NCBI GenBank assembly: GCA_015039315.1
Contig: WIDE01000028.1
Span: 202,676 to 266,675 of the forward strand
Direction of reading: 5' to 3'
Length of the DNA: 64,000 bases
Source: Clavulina sp. PMI_390
Lineage: Eukaryota > Basidiomycota > Agaricomycetes > Cantharellales > Hydnaceae
Both the position numbers and the translations under genes were made by a program. Every line of letters begins with the position of its first letter. Position 1 is the first letter of the stretch. Below are positions 21,943 through 33,261 of the stretch, piece by piece. Under the pieces are notes generated by a model that had not been told where the DNA came from, made no database searches, and saw only the letters and a program-made list of their open reading frames with translations.

Positions 21943-23412
21943 CTAGTCAAAATTCAGGCGAATAATCGAAGGTACCAAGTCTTCCACTGAAGCAAAGAAG
22001 TCCAATAGTATTACGCCCGCCCGTTTATTTGGGCCAGATGCTTGTTGGGTTTCGGCTGAAGTTTCTGAAGCACTCAGATCCTGGAGCCATTTGTATAGTC
22101 CCTGATCCACTCCTTCAGTGCTTCCATCGCCTAGTGCAGTTGGCTGGTTGCAGGAGAACAAGGCAAAAGGGGTTAATGCAAGAGAATGACAGATTGAGAC
22201 ACCTAGGGAAGCTTACTTTTGGGTATATCGTCTCTCCTTGATCATTAAAACCTGCCGCACTTGCAAATGTGATCCAGAACGCCCCTTTATCGGTCTTGGC
22301 TGAGAAGCTCCTCACAGCAGTTGCTATGTGCTCAGTAGTCGCATCGTATTTCCGCTGAACAACGCCCTGAAGTCCCTCATCGTCAGGAACACGATAGAAG
22401 TCCTCGATGTTGGCGACGTGTTTGGGGGCGTAATTGACGATGAAGGACAAGCCGTTGTCTGCCCAGTTGGCGGGGGCGAGGTTGATGCCGGGTAAAGAGG
22501 TTTCGGTTGAGGGAAGACCGGTCCAGTCAAAACGGCGTATAAGGACGAACTTCCCTCGGACTTGTCCCAGTGTGCCGAGCTGCGATGAAAATCGCAATAG
22601 GCGTCGGTGTAAGTGATCTAGTGCTCGGGTACAGAGGGAAGTGATATGCCCAGCGACTTGCCTCTCCCGACAGCTGAGACCACATAGTTTTCCCTATTTC
22701 CCCAGCAATAAGATCATACATAGTGTTCTGTAGTGCCTCGTCGGTCGGTCCATTATCAACCTTCATCGAAAGTAGCAAGGTTTCTGTAGGATGCAGCTGG
22801 AGCCATTGCTGCATCCCAGAGAGTACATCTTGTACCCTTGTTGTGGAGCTCAGCAGTGCAGTCGCTGGATGTAGAGCCGTGATTCGTTCAGAAACCATGC
22901 CGATATACCGGGAAGGAAAGATGCTTACCATGGTAGAAAACAAGTTCGGTCTGGTCAGCTGAATAACCAAACCGAAGGTCAAGGAATCGTATCCCTGCGT
23001 CGAGCTGCTGCAGTAGAGGCCTGTCCTGAAGTATTGAAGCCCCGTCAGACACAGGTACATCGGCTTCGAGAATGGAGCACCTACCTGGCAATTGAACATG
23101 TCGTGGTTTGGACCAGCATAGTTCCCTGAATGATAGAGGTTGAGGCCATGCAAAGGAAGAGATAGTAGTTCGAATAGGATAACTCACAAGCTGCGGCATC
23201 ATGGGTACCAGGTATATTGGTGTGTTCAAGAGGAATGTCGTCTGGAAGCCCTTTCATCCAATCGGCAGTGGGTGGGTGATTATGGGTATACAAGACTCCT
23301 ACATCGGCTCGTCAAAACTCTGAAGACCTACAGGTAGGGGGAGCTACCAACCGAGGAGATCACTGCCAGGAATATCTTTCGAGGGGCGCACATCGGACGT
23401 CATTTTGGACAT
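21943..23412 (-). CDS. PI-PLC X domain protein (bacterial-type phosphatidylinositol phospholipase C family)
   Basis: Single X-domain protein without the C2, PH or EF-hand parts of eukaryotic signalling PLC. The N-terminus is MSKMTSDVRPSKDIPG, with no obvious signal peptide. Conserved parts are LEHTNIPGTHDAA (first catalytic His), LDAGIRFLDLRFGY, LVFYH (second catalytic His), VLSGMQQWLQLHPTETLLLS, MWSQLS, GKFVLIRRFDWTGL and the C-terminal GVILLDFFASVEDLVPSII. Five or so introns. Both histidines of the acid-base pair are present, so it may be active, cleaving phosphatidylinositol or GPI-like lipids; the substrate is an inference. Start chosen at the upstream of two in-frame ATGs (23412 and 23403). 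Confidence 0.8.
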
Positions 23413-23737
23413 GAACTGAACGATCAGAGAAACATAACACAGGAACTCAAAGATCATGGAACCTGCAGCGCAACTGCTAGAAGTAGTACGTGGCCGAATC
23501 CACGAAAGCCGGAGTTCTTTGCAGCCGCCAGAAGTTAAGGACTTGGCCCAATATGTGGCGCGTCACGTTGACATAAGTTTGGCCATCCCACGTTTCAACA
23601 AGCAAATCATTCATTGCACGACAATATTTATGGCCGCGACATCGTAAAATCAAAATTTGGCGTAAAAGCCTCATACATGGATAAAAGTGTGATTCATACT
23701 GGAAGAAAGATTGGGAAATACACACAAGGGACGGCCC
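23413..23737. other. Upstream region of the PI-PLC gene
   Basis: About 325 bp between the PI-PLC start and the SEC24-like fragment. It should contain the PI-PLC promoter. A minus-strand open frame at 23477-23725 has no recognisable content. Confidence 0.4.
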
Positions 23738-24200
23738 AAGGTTTAGCTGGATGAGTTGGCCTACGAGCAGTGGTCCTACGTCTTCACGAAGCGAAAGGAG
23801 CTTACCTTTTCTTCAGTGTTGCCAAGTACTGAGCGCAGCCTGGCCAGGGATCTGCACGATCCTGGATAGAGCACCCCAGTTCCGTAATCGCAGGGCAGAC
23901 AATCCATCTTCTTTCGCCAAGAACAAGTACGGTGGCCACAAGCCACGGCCCATTTCGTGCCCATCCGTGATCACTGTGTTGGCAAATTTTGAGAATGGGT
24001 TCAGCAACAGAGGGGTGGCGTCCTACAGAAAAAAAATTAGTGCGGAGCCTACTGGAAGGCCTGCACCAAGCAGTATGTAATGATACCGTGCCACTTCCTA
24101 CGTCAGGATACGTCGAAAACATTCAAGATGAGTCGGAGCGCAGCGTCACGTTCAACCCAAAGGAACATATTTTGGTCTTGCTAAATCAAATATATCCGGG
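23738..24200 (-). pseudogene. Decayed duplicate of the 3' end of SEC24
   Basis: On the minus strand this interval aligns by eye with the last part of SEC24 (about 29430-29900). From right to left: MFLWVERDAALRLILNVF matches [18 protein letters not shown]; then TYPDV with an intron-like segment (GTATCATT to TTTCTGTAG) where SEC24 has an intron; then NPFSKFANTVI, EMGRGLWPPYLFLAKEDG and the segment corresponding to [14 protein letters not shown]. The terminal intron and stop region (TTTAGCTRGATGAGTTGRCCTA) also match. Frames are broken: in SEC24 the corresponding exons are open, here at least two frame changes are needed. Retained introns mean a DNA-level duplication, not a retrocopy. Homology stops just beyond the SEC24 stop on one side and inside an exon on the other, so the fragment is only about 460 bp. 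Confidence 0.85.
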
Positions 24201-25550
24201 GAGCACAACACGTTGCCCTCAAGATGAAGTTATCTACATCGTCGACCAAGAGCATTGCCGCTTAGTATCCAGGCTTTATAGCAGGTCTTATCTATCTAGA
24301 AGATATCTGTCAAACGGCCCGCAGATTTGGCTCTCGAGAAGCTGAGCGTGTTCAGAGTGAGATGTCTAATCCTGCTCGTTGTCTACATGCAGATTGGGAC
24401 CAAATTGTGCCTGCGACACCATAAAGCGCTTGGTGTAACCCAATTCAGACATGCCTCTCGAATTTAAGGTGTAGAAAAATCGGGGCTGAATGGAAGGTCG
24501 AGAGAAGAGGACGAGGTTACCTTGGCTGGGTTGTTCCGAGTGATCAAAAAAGCTCTCCTCTGGGCTGGCTGGTACGTGTCAGTGCAGAGGCCGGTCCCCG
24601 AACAAAAGCACCTTGTAGGGCTGATCAACCGAGAGGGACCTGGTGGGTGGGCGTGTATAGAGGTCGATCCGCCCTGCCGGGTAGATGAGGCGTCTGTGAC
24701 AATGGCGTCACACAGGCCTCCGAGTCGAGGGAGCCGACTTGTCACTAGCACTTGCTTGCAGCTGGCTCCCCTGGTTGAGAAGGTGATCGATGAAATTTGT
24801 GCCTTGGTAGCCAGATCTTCTCCTAGAAGCTGGGTTCTCCAGAGTGTGGATTAAGAGCACTACTCGGCTACCGGTGTGTAGCGAAGCAAAACTACCCAAC
24901 CACCCACCCACTCACCCCAAGGTTCAATCAGCTTCAGGTTCGCATGAACTTATTAAATCGTATGATCTTCCGTATATCGACTCCTATCTTCCCATGAGCC
25001 GCGAGGCAGCCCCGGCCAATCCTCAGCCGCCAGCCTCCAGCATCACTGAAATGGACCCGACTGTGTTGTCTGATCTGAACATAGTTGACCCTTTTGCTGC
25101 CCCTCATGCAGGAGAAGCGTCAGTACTTCTGCGCCTGTCTAAAAGCGGTGAGCTCAAAGGTTCAAGACATATGATACCGTCGTCGCAGGTGGTTGTTCGG
25201 ACCGACATGCACAACTCCACTAAAGCACCCCCCTCTTGCATGGATCGCATGGGACAGCTCCTGCGCTAGTATCCAACACATGGCAAATCCCCGGCCTCAT
25301 GGCCCGGTGTCCCATGGATGGGGGGTTGAAGACGAGGTTGTCACCATCACGTCTTCTCACTTATGACAATTTCAACAGTCCGCCAGTGTAGACTTCCAAA
25401 GATCGTCATGCAACGAAGGACCTATTGCCACTCTGAGTTAAAATAGCCCCCCCTTGTTTGCCGTTTCCCTAATTGAGTCACCAACTACTGCCAGTCTCCG
25501 TCCTCTACTCTTCTCTGCTCGAGGTTCACGATGAACAGGATATTCATGTC
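24201..25550. other. Gene-poor stretch with no confident gene
   Basis: About 1.35 kb. Two open frames were examined. The frame at 24522-24854 (plus) has no signature. The one at 24994-25269 (plus) starts MSREAAPANPQPPASS and stays open for about 90 codons, with a consensus donor GTGAGC after LLRLSKSG, but no in-frame continuation was found. It could be a fragment of a lost gene. No transposon ends or terminal repeats are visible. Confidence 0.4.
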
Positions 25551-26667
25551 ATGAGCTTGGTCCAACTTCAGCTTGAGAAAACTGGCTACAGCCAGCCAGA
25601 AGGGGAACGGAGGGAGCTGAGCCATCTCATGGATGATTTATATTCGCCGATTTTGGCCCGAATCGCTGGACTCAAGTAAGAATGCAGTTCGGCCTTGCGG
25701 CGGACAACGAAGTGCACGAAAAGCAGCGGTCGTGGTCAGCGGTTGAGACTCCTCTGTTCGCCTCCCCCTCCTTGTGCAACAGCGACCCGATCTCGTTAGG
25801 ATCTGACTGTGGTGTGGCCATCGGAGCATGAGTCTGATTTGCATCTACTGAATATGTTCAGGCTTCCAATAGCCTCAACTTGATCGGATCCTTTGGCAAG
25901 AAACGCCGCAGTAAGGAGTAACGCTGCGAGTACCAGGCCTGATTACCGTTCTGGGGAGTTAATATCAGCGCTCCGTCGCGACAAGTGGGTGCAATGTGCA
26001 ATGTGCAATTTGTCTCCCCTGATCGCATCTCGGATGCCTCAGCATCTACAGTATCCTTCTATTTCTCCATCTTTTATTGGACATTGCTCTCTAAACCACT
26101 CTTCCCAGCATTTGTAACGATTTCAAGTCAAGACAGATTGTCTATCCCTTATATGAGATTGGATCAGCAAACTACGGGCAACAGCACTTCCCCAAGCATG
26201 GTTGGACATTCAATGGCGATGTGCCATCTGTTCATGATGCGCAAACTTCCACCCAGTCCTTCAAAGGAGCTAATCAGTGGGAAAAAGCTGGAACTTTTAC
26301 ATACGTGGGCGAGTGCGCCTTGACCCGAACAGGTCAAAATTCGTGATGCGAGATCGACCATATTGCGAAATCAGGCGAATAGGAGGCTTAGTTTGGACCA
26401 TCGTCAGTGGCTGGAACCATCCATTTCCCGCGAACCCCCCAACCCCCGTCCCTTCCAGTCCATCCAATAAAAAGTCTAGCCCTCCATCACTGTGTACCTC
26501 ATACGGCCCTGGCGATTGTGCCAAGCAACCCTTTGTCAAATAGAGGTTTGACGCTCCGAACCCGTGGCGCTTGTACATATACAAACGATGAGTACTCTGA
26601 GCATGACTTGCCGCCGCTGCACTCCAGTCTCAACGATATCTCCTCAATTGTCAATATGTCACCCTGA
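25551..26667 (+). CDS. Doubtful three-exon hypothetical gene, possibly decayed
   Basis: A phase-consistent model can be built. Exon A is 25551-25675 (starts MSLVQLQLEKTGYSQPEG, ends at a GTAAGA donor). Exon B is about 26109-26332 (contains YPLYEIGSANYGQQHFPKHG and VPSVHDAQTSTQSFKGANQW). Exon C is 26408-26667 (Pro/Ser-rich, ends DISSIVNMSP). The A-B intron would be about 430 bp, far longer than the local norm, and between A and B another frame (MQFGLAADNEVHEKQRSW) also looks coding, which suggests a missed exon or a frameshift. No family is recognised. Either a fast-evolving gene or a relic. Confidence 0.3.
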
Positions 26668-27165
26668 TAACTCCGCCGCAGGTGCCATGGCTGCGTTTTG
26701 GTGATCGGATTGTCGTAGAGGATGGAATATCTAGCTTCCCGCCCACGCCGGCGGAGGGCGCTCACACAGGAGTTCCCATGATGGGAGATCGACTTCGGCG
26801 AATCCATTTTGTGTTTCCTCGCCGATCCATCGCGTGTTCCTCGAACATTCCTCTCGCATCAACTTGGATCCTCCAAGGGGTATGTTTTGAGCATCATCAG
26901 CTCATTTGCAGGCCCACAGTGAGATCTCCACCCTGCAACTTGATGCACATTTGACACCCAGCTCAAGCGCGATGCAAATCAAGTCTCGGAAGTGTCACAA
27001 GTTCGCTGGCCTGTGTTTCATGCCCTCCAACCGCGGACGGACCTCCCTTCTCAACTAGCACAATAAAGCATTCGAGTCAAGATAAATACTCTCCATCTCG
27101 CCGAATCCTCTACTCTAGTCTTAACCCTTGCCCATCATCTCCTGACTTCCTCGAACCACCTAATC
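26668..27165. other. Intergenic region upstream of the Zn2Cys6 gene
   Basis: About 500 bp. It contains a TATA-like AAATA run (GATAAATACTC near 27080) about 85 bp before the ATG at 27166 and a TC-rich leader. No gene is supported. Confidence 0.35.
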
Positions 27166-28500
27166 ATGTCCAACCAGCAGAGTCCATATCTCTTACTCGC
27201 TCCCAGCCAAAGGCATGAGCGGCTCTGGGAAACGTCCTCCCAGTTTCAGCCAGATCTTGGTGTTTGCCCCTATCACCTCCCTTTCAGCAACCATGGTATT
27301 CCAGTCAACAATTCCGCTACAACAGCGCCGACGCAGTTTCCCATACGACAAAGTTTTGCGAACCTAGTTGCTTACGGCGGAAGTAGCCCTTCTGGCTCCC
27401 ACCTTGTGGCACAGCCTGTGAGTGCTAATACTGGGAAAGATAATATGAGAAGCGTTTCGCTGATCCACTCCCCAGGTCCAGTCCACTACCTTTCCTGCTG
27501 CTTCCCAAAGCAACAATATTCAAGATACTCTTTATAGGACGGCATGGGATGGCGCGTCCTCCTTTGCTCGCGCTAGTCTCACGACACCTCAAGGTAACAA
27601 TAGGCTATGTGTCAGCGGCTCGGAATATCGCACGTGCGATCAATTATTCGACAACCGCTATACTTCCTTCTCAGAGGATCCATTGTCTCAGGCACAATAC
27701 AATGGGTTTTCTAGACTACCTACGAGCATTGCCTCTGTGTTCGCTCCAAATCCGTCATCTGGGCTGTCCCTCACCTCAGCTACCATTTTTCCGTGTAATG
27801 ATTTAGAGACCACACCTGGGCAAATTGGCACTATCTATACCGGGGAGGCGCAAAAATTCCCAAGTATTGCGGAGTCGAGCTCGAATGTGAACCCCAACCC
27901 GCCAGCTACGACGGGCCCCAGTGGTACGGCTCGGCCACGTAGCAAGATGGGTCGCAGGAGCAACGTTGGGCGCGTTAAAACGTTGAATGGGTGTTGGAAC
28001 TGTCGTGAATATAAAAAGGCTTGTATTCCCAAATCCTGCGGTTTCTGAGTCTGAACTCATCATATATCTCTCTAGGCTTGCCCGCTGAACCTCAACAAGG
28101 ATAGACAATGTGCACTATGCGTCAAGAGGGGCGTACAATGCCGTCGCGGATACGTAAGCTAGCCTATTTCGCCATCCCACCTCCATTTAGCGTGCAGATA
28201 ACTCATGATCCTCGTACTCAAGGGTCAAAAACGGCCCACTGCTCCGTTCGCACTTCCAACAGATACAACCTATTCGACTCACCCTGGCATTGTCAACCTC
28301 CCACAACCCACCGCCCCTATTTCTAATTACATAGGGCAACCATCCCCTCCGAATCCAACGTCTATGTCGAATTCAAGCATTCACAATCCCCAACTTGACG
28401 CTCCTCATGGTCCCTACAACGTGAGCCTTTAACATCTCTAGTCTCCCTCACACGCCAGCTTATGGAATCTGTTCAGTATTCCTTCTCGAACCCACCATGA
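27166..28500 (+). CDS. Zn(II)2Cys6 zinc-cluster protein with the DNA-binding domain near the C-terminus
   Basis: Putative transcription regulator. The long N-terminal part (MSNQQSPYLLLAPSQRHERL onward, about 270 aa) is Ser/Asn/Pro-rich and disordered. An intron with a GTGAGT donor near 27420 joins in frame to VQSTTFPAAS. A basic stretch (RPRSKMGRRSNVGRVK) precedes the cluster: CWNCREYKKAC, then CALCVKRGVQC, i.e. C-x2-C-x6-C-x9-C-x2-C-x6-C, followed by RRGYGQKRP, which is like the GWGxKRP seen after such clusters in basidiomycetes. The intron inside the cluster reads correctly only as a GC-AG intron. The C-terminus is short and ends, after a GTGAGC donor in PYN, at FSNPP (stop 28500). There is no fungal-specific middle homology domain, so it is either truncated or an unusual short regulator. 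Confidence 0.65.
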
Positions 28501-29437
28501 AAGATGCTTTGTTCTTCGAGTGTTCATGTCAATTGTAACGATTATGTCCCCAGCTGTCAAGTCTCACACCGAACCATCAATTGCCGTGTTCTTTTCTCTT
28601 GATCTCTGCAAAACGTTACAACCATGTCATGGTGTTGTATAGGCGTCGATTCTTCAGCTCTTTCTGCCTTACTATATACAAGAACGATCAAACCTCATCT
28701 TATTGAGCTGCTATTCCGTTAGTGCTCTCGTTGATTTGAGATCGGGAGTTTTACTTTATTCGTTGCCTCCAAAGGGCCACCACTGGCACCTTTCCTCTCC
28801 AGACCGTAGCTGATTTTCGTCAGGAGCGGTGGTGGACGATAGCCACTCTTGTGCCACGCGCAGATCAATAACCAATAAACGGCACCATTACCACCAACAA
28901 CGATGGCAAGTCGCCAAACCAATTACCTCGATGGTGCAAAGTCTACCTAATCAGTGTGCTCAATATGTCCTAAGGTGAAGCGGGTCAGTATTAAGAGTCT
29001 ATCCAAACATCAGCTTATCCCATTTCAATGCAATTAGCAGACCCTGTTGAAATCAGACATTCGGATTGTTAACCCGACATCTTGATATATGGTCAACCTT
29101 CCTTTGATCATCATTCTGAATCAATATCACGTATCTGACTTATTCTCTGGCTCGCTGCCATTCCTTACCTCCTTGTGGGCAGGAAATTTCCCAAAAGACT
29201 ACACGATCCTGTATTTCCCCTCAAGTACATGTTGACAGTTGACTGGAAACATCACCCATTGAATAATATTAGTATGTCTAACACTAGGACACTCGGCGGA
29301 AATAGAGGATTCGTCGATGAGGTCGTATTGATACAAGAAACACCTGGGCCACACTTAATCTAGAAATATTTCTATATCAAGATGGCATGGATGTTGTTCC
29401 AGATAATCCGAGAAATGCGTAACGCATAACCCGAGCT
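28501..29437. other. Convergent intergenic region, no supported gene
   Basis: About 940 bp between the Zn2Cys6 stop and the SEC24 stop. It should hold two 3' UTRs and is otherwise empty. A minus-strand open frame at 28719-28922 lacks an ATG start. Confidence 0.4.
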
Positions 29438-32400
29438 TTAGCTAGATGAGTTGACCTATGCACATTGGTTAGCTTGAGTCCGATCGTCAATTCTGCTGCG
29501 GAGTAATGGGTGTTTACCTTTTCTTTTAGTTTTGTCAAGTACTGAGCGTAGCTTGGCGAGCTGTCCGCACGATCCTGGATGAGAGCGCTCAGGGCCCATG
29601 ATCGCAGGGCAGGCTCTCCATCTTCCTTCACGATGAACAGGTACGGTCGATACACGCCACGGCGCATTTCGCGAACCTTCGCAATCACCGCATTGACCCG
29701 TTGTGAGAACGGATTCTCCAACAGAGGAATCGTACCCTAGAAAGAGAAACATTAGTCTGGAGCCCAAGCCTTATAAATATGGGGTATATACCTTTCCACC
29801 TCTAAGGTCAGCATACGTGGGTAGCTCGAATACGTCCATGATGAGCTGGGGCACAGCGTCACGTCCGACCCAAAGGAACATGGTTTGGCCGTCCTCAATC
29901 AGGTATAGACCATGACGCTCCAAGAATTCGCTAGAAGCAGGGAGAACTCCTGGAAGAATAAGGCGGCCATTTTCTCCAATGGTGCCAGCCTGTTCACGTA
30001 TAGAGTTAGTTTCCCATAAGTATTGTTTAAGGATGTAGCTCACCTCGGGAGGCATAGTGTGTAGTGCATAGAGGTTCGGGTGGATGTAGGGAATCAGTTG
30101 CTGGCTTGGCAAAGTGCTCAACAGGGCCTGAGCATACGCTCGCAAGTCAGGAGGAATTTGTGAGCTTTGACGCAATCCGACCTGGAGAATACGTTAGCAT
30201 TCCTCTCTTCAAGACAAGATTCTCAACGTGCTTACATGCTTGATAAGACCAAGGCAAAGCAGAGGAAGGAATTTAAGGTTCTCTGGCACAGATAGCTGAG
30301 CGCTCGCGCCACCCGCTGTCATCGATGATCGATAGGCATTCAGGATGTCGCCAACCTTGTTGGTCACCGCGTCTCGCGCATCCTCCAGCTTGTGGCTGAT
30401 GGAACGCTCGACTGCCTTACTCGCCAAGAATGTAGCGATAGCAACCTGGTCCGCAGAGGCGTAGATCTGGGAGATGTTCGTTGTTGTTGGGAGCGCTAGG
30501 GTGATGACACGAATACGACGTTCGCCTTCACAGTTCGTGTGGAGACTAGCGGTCTGGAATACGACATGAGTGCCTTTGATGTCATCTTCAATCTCAACCT
30601 CGATGGAATAGGACTGGTCTTGTGGAATCGAAGGCATGGACAGGAGATCGCTGGAGCTGACAAAGAAGTTGCCGTGGAAAGAGGACATGCGCAGTCCTAT
30701 AACAGAAACTTAATGAGATGGTGCCACGTTCGTATTTTGTTTTGTCTATCAGACCTTTTGAGGCCCGAACTCGGACCAGACCCTCAAAGCCAATGGGCGT
30801 CTCCAGCACCTTGCCAAATTCATGGGCAAACTTCAGGGCATCTTCGGAGCGCGCAGCAGAGAATGCTGGGTAGTAATACGTTTGGCCGGAGGTATAGTGA
30901 GGTAGTGTGTTGAGCGTGGCAACATCAGTGTATGACGCGCTGAAAAGGAACATGTCGACGGAGATGTGAGATCGAGAGCAGTCGATTGCGAATGACTTGT
31001 AGAAGCTGTTGGCATCTCGAAGTAATGATGATTCCTGTATATGCCTGAGGTCAAGATATTGCTCCAAACAAGGGTTGGAAATACAGACGAACCTTGGCAG
31101 TACCAAGCAGCTTTGGATCCTCGCGGTTCTTGAGAGCACCAGGGCCGAGGGTAGGCAGGCTAGCGGTGAGCACGATGATCTTGCAACCAATTGGTGTCTA
31201 ACGGGAATATGCGATGAGTCTTAGACTCGTCCAATTACACATCCGTGAATTCACGTACGGTCATCTTGTAGGCAGCCTGCAGGGCAGGACCAAGGGCGCT
31301 GCCGACAGCGTGCGACTCAGCGAACAGATCTGGGATCTTCTCCAATAGCGCTTCAACTCCAGCCTTTGCCTCAGTCAGATTGACGAGGATATCGGTGGGT
31401 TTGGGAAGGAAGACATCATCGAGGTCAGACACGACCAGCATCGTGTATTCGCTCGTACCAGGCTATATGAACGGTGAGTGACAGCTCTGAGGAGGAAAGA
31501 GAGTGACTCACAGTAAAAGCGAAGAAATGAAGAGCGACGTCAACGCAAATGATCGCAATTTTGGTCCTGTCCTCCTTGTTAGGTAGGCGATCAAGCGAAT
31601 CAGCAATCGTTCGCACTGCAGTGGCGAGCATGCCTAATTTTGATGTGTTAGTTTTGAGAATACCAATACAGCACGCCTCTGCACCAACCTGACTGCACAG
31701 CAGCGTGCGACACATCGAGGAGGAACACATAAACGGGGGGCTGAGGGGGTCGAGACTGTAGCATCCCAAGGCAAAAATATTTAGTGGAGTCTGTCAATTC
31801 AGGCGAGAGGTGATACGAGCCTGGCTAACCATGTATTCCACGCCTGCAACAAACTCGACGCAGGAATAGTTTAACTCCAGACGCGACCACCGGTCAGCAG
31901 ACTGGTTCCTCTCTTGGTCCCAATCGAATAGTTGAGGGACATCGTTTGGCATATTACACAAGATGCACCTCCACCGGTTGCCCCCATCGATGAAAGTCAC
32001 GTAGGGGTTGATGTATGATCTGCATCGACGGCAACGGGCGATCACTCCGTCGGTGATCACTGGGACAGCCTCCTACAAGCACCAGAATGCTAAGAACAGG
32101 TAATTCGCGGACGCTAGGATGTGGGAACTCACATCACCCTCTTGCAGACTCCTGTGAGGAGTCAAGACAAGTGTAAAGGGAATCTTCGACTTGTTGAGAA
32201 GAGAATGTGTCGTTGGCACAGCGTTTATGGTCGACCGCATGTACGAAGGATCTGCATTTCCCTGGTTTGTTTGGGAGAGGGAAACATTGGGAGGTAAAAA
32301 GATTTCTGGGGGAGGCCCTTCCAGCTCCGCAACATTGAGGGGAGTCCCAATCAGGTTGATGGGCATATTCACAACCTAAAAACGCCGTTAAATACTCAAT

Positions 32401-33016
32401 CGTGCACCTAGACAAGACACGTTGACACTAACAGGTCGATTGTTTCCCTGCAAGTTCATCTGCCCAAACTGCTGGCCAAGTTGAGCCACCGGGGCGCCTT
32501 GTTGACCAAAATCGGCTTGTCCAGCGTAGTATGGGGCAGCCTGCTGCTGTTGCTGCTGCATCGAGGTATCACCAGAAAAGCCTGGGGTGAACAGTTGGCC
32601 ACCTGGCTGCTGATACCCCGCAGAAGGATCGGTCCATTGTGGGGCAGTTTCAGCCGTGCCCGTATAGGCTTGCGATTGCCCTGTAGCATACTGGCGTCGC
32701 TTGCCATGGGCTTGAGGCTGGGGTGCTTCCTGGCCCGGATCTCCTATGGGGGCCTCTGATGCAGGCACGGAAACCATGGGCGGTTCCCACTGGGTCGTCC
32801 CAGAAGCTTCATCTAATGAAGAAGGATGCAGGTGAACTTGCGCCCAAGGAACACTGGCGGTTCGAGAGCTCAGCGTTCTAACTCACTGATGAAATAGTAT
32901 TGGCGATGCTCGTCGCTCCTACAATGATCGAAAAGGGTATTTAGAGTGGTGAGCGGATAGATAAGCTACTTTCTATCGTACCATTCCGCTTTCCATCCAG
33001 GAGGGAGGTCAGACAT
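29438..33016 (-). CDS. SEC24: COPII cargo-adaptor Sec24 with an N-terminal WW domain
   Basis: Inner-coat subunit that selects cargo at ER exit sites with Sec23. The Sec24 body has, in order, a Gln/Gly/Ala-rich N-terminal region (including a Q7 run), the zinc finger [14 protein letters not shown] with [10 protein letters not shown], the trunk ([13 protein letters not shown] region, [32 protein letters not shown]), the beta-sandwich ([18 protein letters not shown] segments), helical domain ([20 protein letters not shown]) and gelsolin fold ([20 protein letters not shown] to [14 protein letters not shown]). The start at 33016, [12 protein letters not shown], joins a 32-nt exon ([10 protein letters not shown]) and then [12 protein letters not shown]: a complete WW domain with both tryptophans and the YYF core. 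About a dozen introns. The WW part is unusual for Sec24 as known in yeast and animals. Confidence 0.9.
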
Positions 33017-33261
33017 GTTGTGGGTGAGTTGGAGAATCGAAATACGTGTCGGATGAACGGCGTGACAGCGTGCGAACAGATGACACAAACTGCTTGCACC
33101 GTCCCCACACACTTGCCTCTGCGCGCCAAGAAACTGCCGTCGAGACGAGAATATATAACATACGCAATATATACAATTACGATCGAATATTTCTCTATAA
33201 ACACCCGCCCGAAAGGAGATATATGGACAGTAAAGATGCTACAAATAGATAATCGTGGCAA

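Noticed and set aside
24522..24854. Plus-strand open frame of 110 codons in the gene-poor interval
   Set aside because: No recognisable motif, no clear splice partners, and an overlapping minus-strand frame of the same quality.
807..28500. Secondary-metabolite cluster suggested by an efflux pump and a Zn2Cys6 factor
   Set aside because: They are 24 kb apart, separated by housekeeping genes, and no biosynthetic core enzyme is present.
28719..28922. Minus-strand open frame resembling a small membrane protein
   Set aside because: The apparent start is a TTG preceded by an in-frame stop, and no splice to an ATG exon was found.
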